Positions 63,521 to 64,000 of a stretch of 64,000 nucleotides of DNA are shown in pieces; within the stretch, counting starts at the first letter, position 1, and every line of letters begins with the position of its first letter. The notes beneath the pieces are model-generated. The model was not told the origin of the DNA and did not search any database. It saw only the letters and a list, made by a program, of their open reading frames with translations. The translations under genes were made by a program, and so were the position numbers. The stretch covers positions 5,076,501 through 5,140,500 of the forward strand of contig NZ_JADOVJ010000001.1 of the NCBI RefSeq assembly GCF_015752315.1, given 5' to 3'. This DNA is from Nocardioides luteus (lineage in GTDB: Bacteria > Actinomycetota > Actinomycetes > Propionibacteriales > Nocardioidaceae).

Positions 63521-64000
63521 GTGTCTTTGTTCTCCCCCACAGATCTCGATCGCGGGGCGTTCGAGCATTTCGTACGCTCCCGGGTCCCGGCGCTGTCCCG
63601 AACCGCCTACCTGCTCACCGGTGACGCGCATCTCGCCGAAGACCTCGTCCAGCAGGCGCTCCTCTCTGCCGCGAAGTCGTGGCATCGCATCCAGGGCGAC
63701 CCCGAGCCGTACGTCCGGCGCATTCTCTACACCCAGAACATCTCCTGGTGGCGCCGACGTCGTCTTCAGGAGACTCCGATGGAGTCGTACGAGGCACCTT
63801 CTGCCCCGGCGAAGGACTCCGACCTCCGGCTGAGCCTCGAGCAGGCCCTCGCCGAGCTGACCCCGAGACAGCGCACGATCCTCGTGCTCAGATTCTTCGA
63901 AGATCTCACCGAGGTCCAGACCGCCCACGTCCTCGGGATCCACTCCGGCACGGTCAAGTCCACGACCCGCAAGGCTCTCGACCGCCTGCGCACCCTCGCA
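63521..64000 (+). CDS. SigE-family/ECF RNA polymerase sigma factor (5' part)
   Basis: The first 160 codons are present and the gene continues past the right edge. Region 2 appears as LLTGDAHLAEDLVQQALLSAAKSWHRI and region 4 as LAELTPRQRTILVLRFFEDLT with the helix-turn-helix HVLGIHSGTVKSTTRKAL. This matches the actinobacterial SigE-family subgroup of ECF-like sigma factors. The GTG directly follows the AAAGGAGG site buried in a hairpin. A partner anti-sigma may lie beyond the edge. Confidence 0.85.
   Translation, partial: MSLFSPTDLDRGAFEHFVRSRVPALSRTAYLLTGDAHLAEDLVQQALLSAAKSWHRIQGDPEPYVRRILYTQNISWWRRRRLQETPMESYEAPSAPAKDSDLRLSLEQALAELTPRQRTILVLRFFEDLTEVQTAHVLGIHSGTVKSTTRKALDRLRTLA

Overview
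The window is a contiguous piece of a high-GC actinobacterial chromosome. GTG starts, ATGA/GTGA gene overlaps, a bldC gene, a bldN-rsbN-like pair, a rex-hemACD operon and a nth/TlpA/Nudix/marP block next to crp all point to Actinomycetia. I infer a Nocardioides-like member of the Nocardioidaceae from the style of genes and repeats; no rRNA or marker gene here proves the genus.

Layout. 1-8.3 kb: a minus-strand operon resembling the core of a type IV secretion/conjugation machine (pilin-like subunit, PrgI-like protein, VirB4 ATPase, VirB6/TrbL-like channel, TcpC/VirB8-like protein, cell-wall hydrolase running off the left edge), with a divergent 57-residue membrane peptide. 8.4-12 kb: an MFS transporter, an orphan AbiEi-like/nuclease-like gene and menA, separated by copies of a 71-bp palindromic element. 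12-16 kb: a ChvE-MmsA-MmsB sugar ABC operon with LacI-type operators. 16.3-23.2 kb: a maltokinase-cap-like protein, the cytochrome c maturation set (tlpA-like, ccdA, resB, ccsB, DUF4229), a phosphoglycerate-mutase-like phosphatase and hemL. 23.5-31.9 kb: a secreted lytic transglycosylase, a TetR regulator, hemB and glutaredoxin-rex-hemACD. Heme synthesis, redox sensing and cytochrome c assembly therefore lie close together. 31.9-41.8 kb: a HAD phosphatase, BldN-type sigma factor with RsbN-like partner, acyltransferase, epimerase, bS22, bldC, a deacetylase, an auxiliary trpS behind a Trp-Trp attenuator, and narK. 42-50.4 kb: a PhoX phosphatase, small proteins, a 5'-nucleotidase, two small iron-permease-like proteins, tRNA-Pro(UGG) behind an attenuator-like leader, a deazaflavin reductase, and a LytS/LytR pair next to a solute:sodium symporter. 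50.9-58.2 kb: a secreted orphan protein, the acetate module (DUF485, actP, acs), nhaA and a holin-like protein. 58.2-59.3 kb: a second orphan AbiEi/DUF559 gene. 59.4-64 kb: marP, Nudix, TlpA-like and nth divergent from crp, then a sigma factor cut by the right edge.

Most interesting. (1) Two orphan AbiEi/DUF559-type genes 48 kb apart share a promoter module: two CCACAG boxes 18 bp apart, the second a consensus DnaA box TTATCCACA, then 50-51 bp to the start codon. Each gene is bracketed by its own family of short repeats. (2) The palindromic element has four copies, one with its core flipped relative to its arms. (3) A 19-codon leader with a terminator/antiterminator pair precedes tRNA-Pro(UGG). 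(4) The T4SS-like locus has no relaxase or integrase in view, a repeat inserted in frame in one gene, and a 17-bp inverted repeat covering another gene's ribosome binding site. (5) CRP-type sites precede actP, acs and crp itself. All functional statements are inferences from sequence; nothing was searched or computed.
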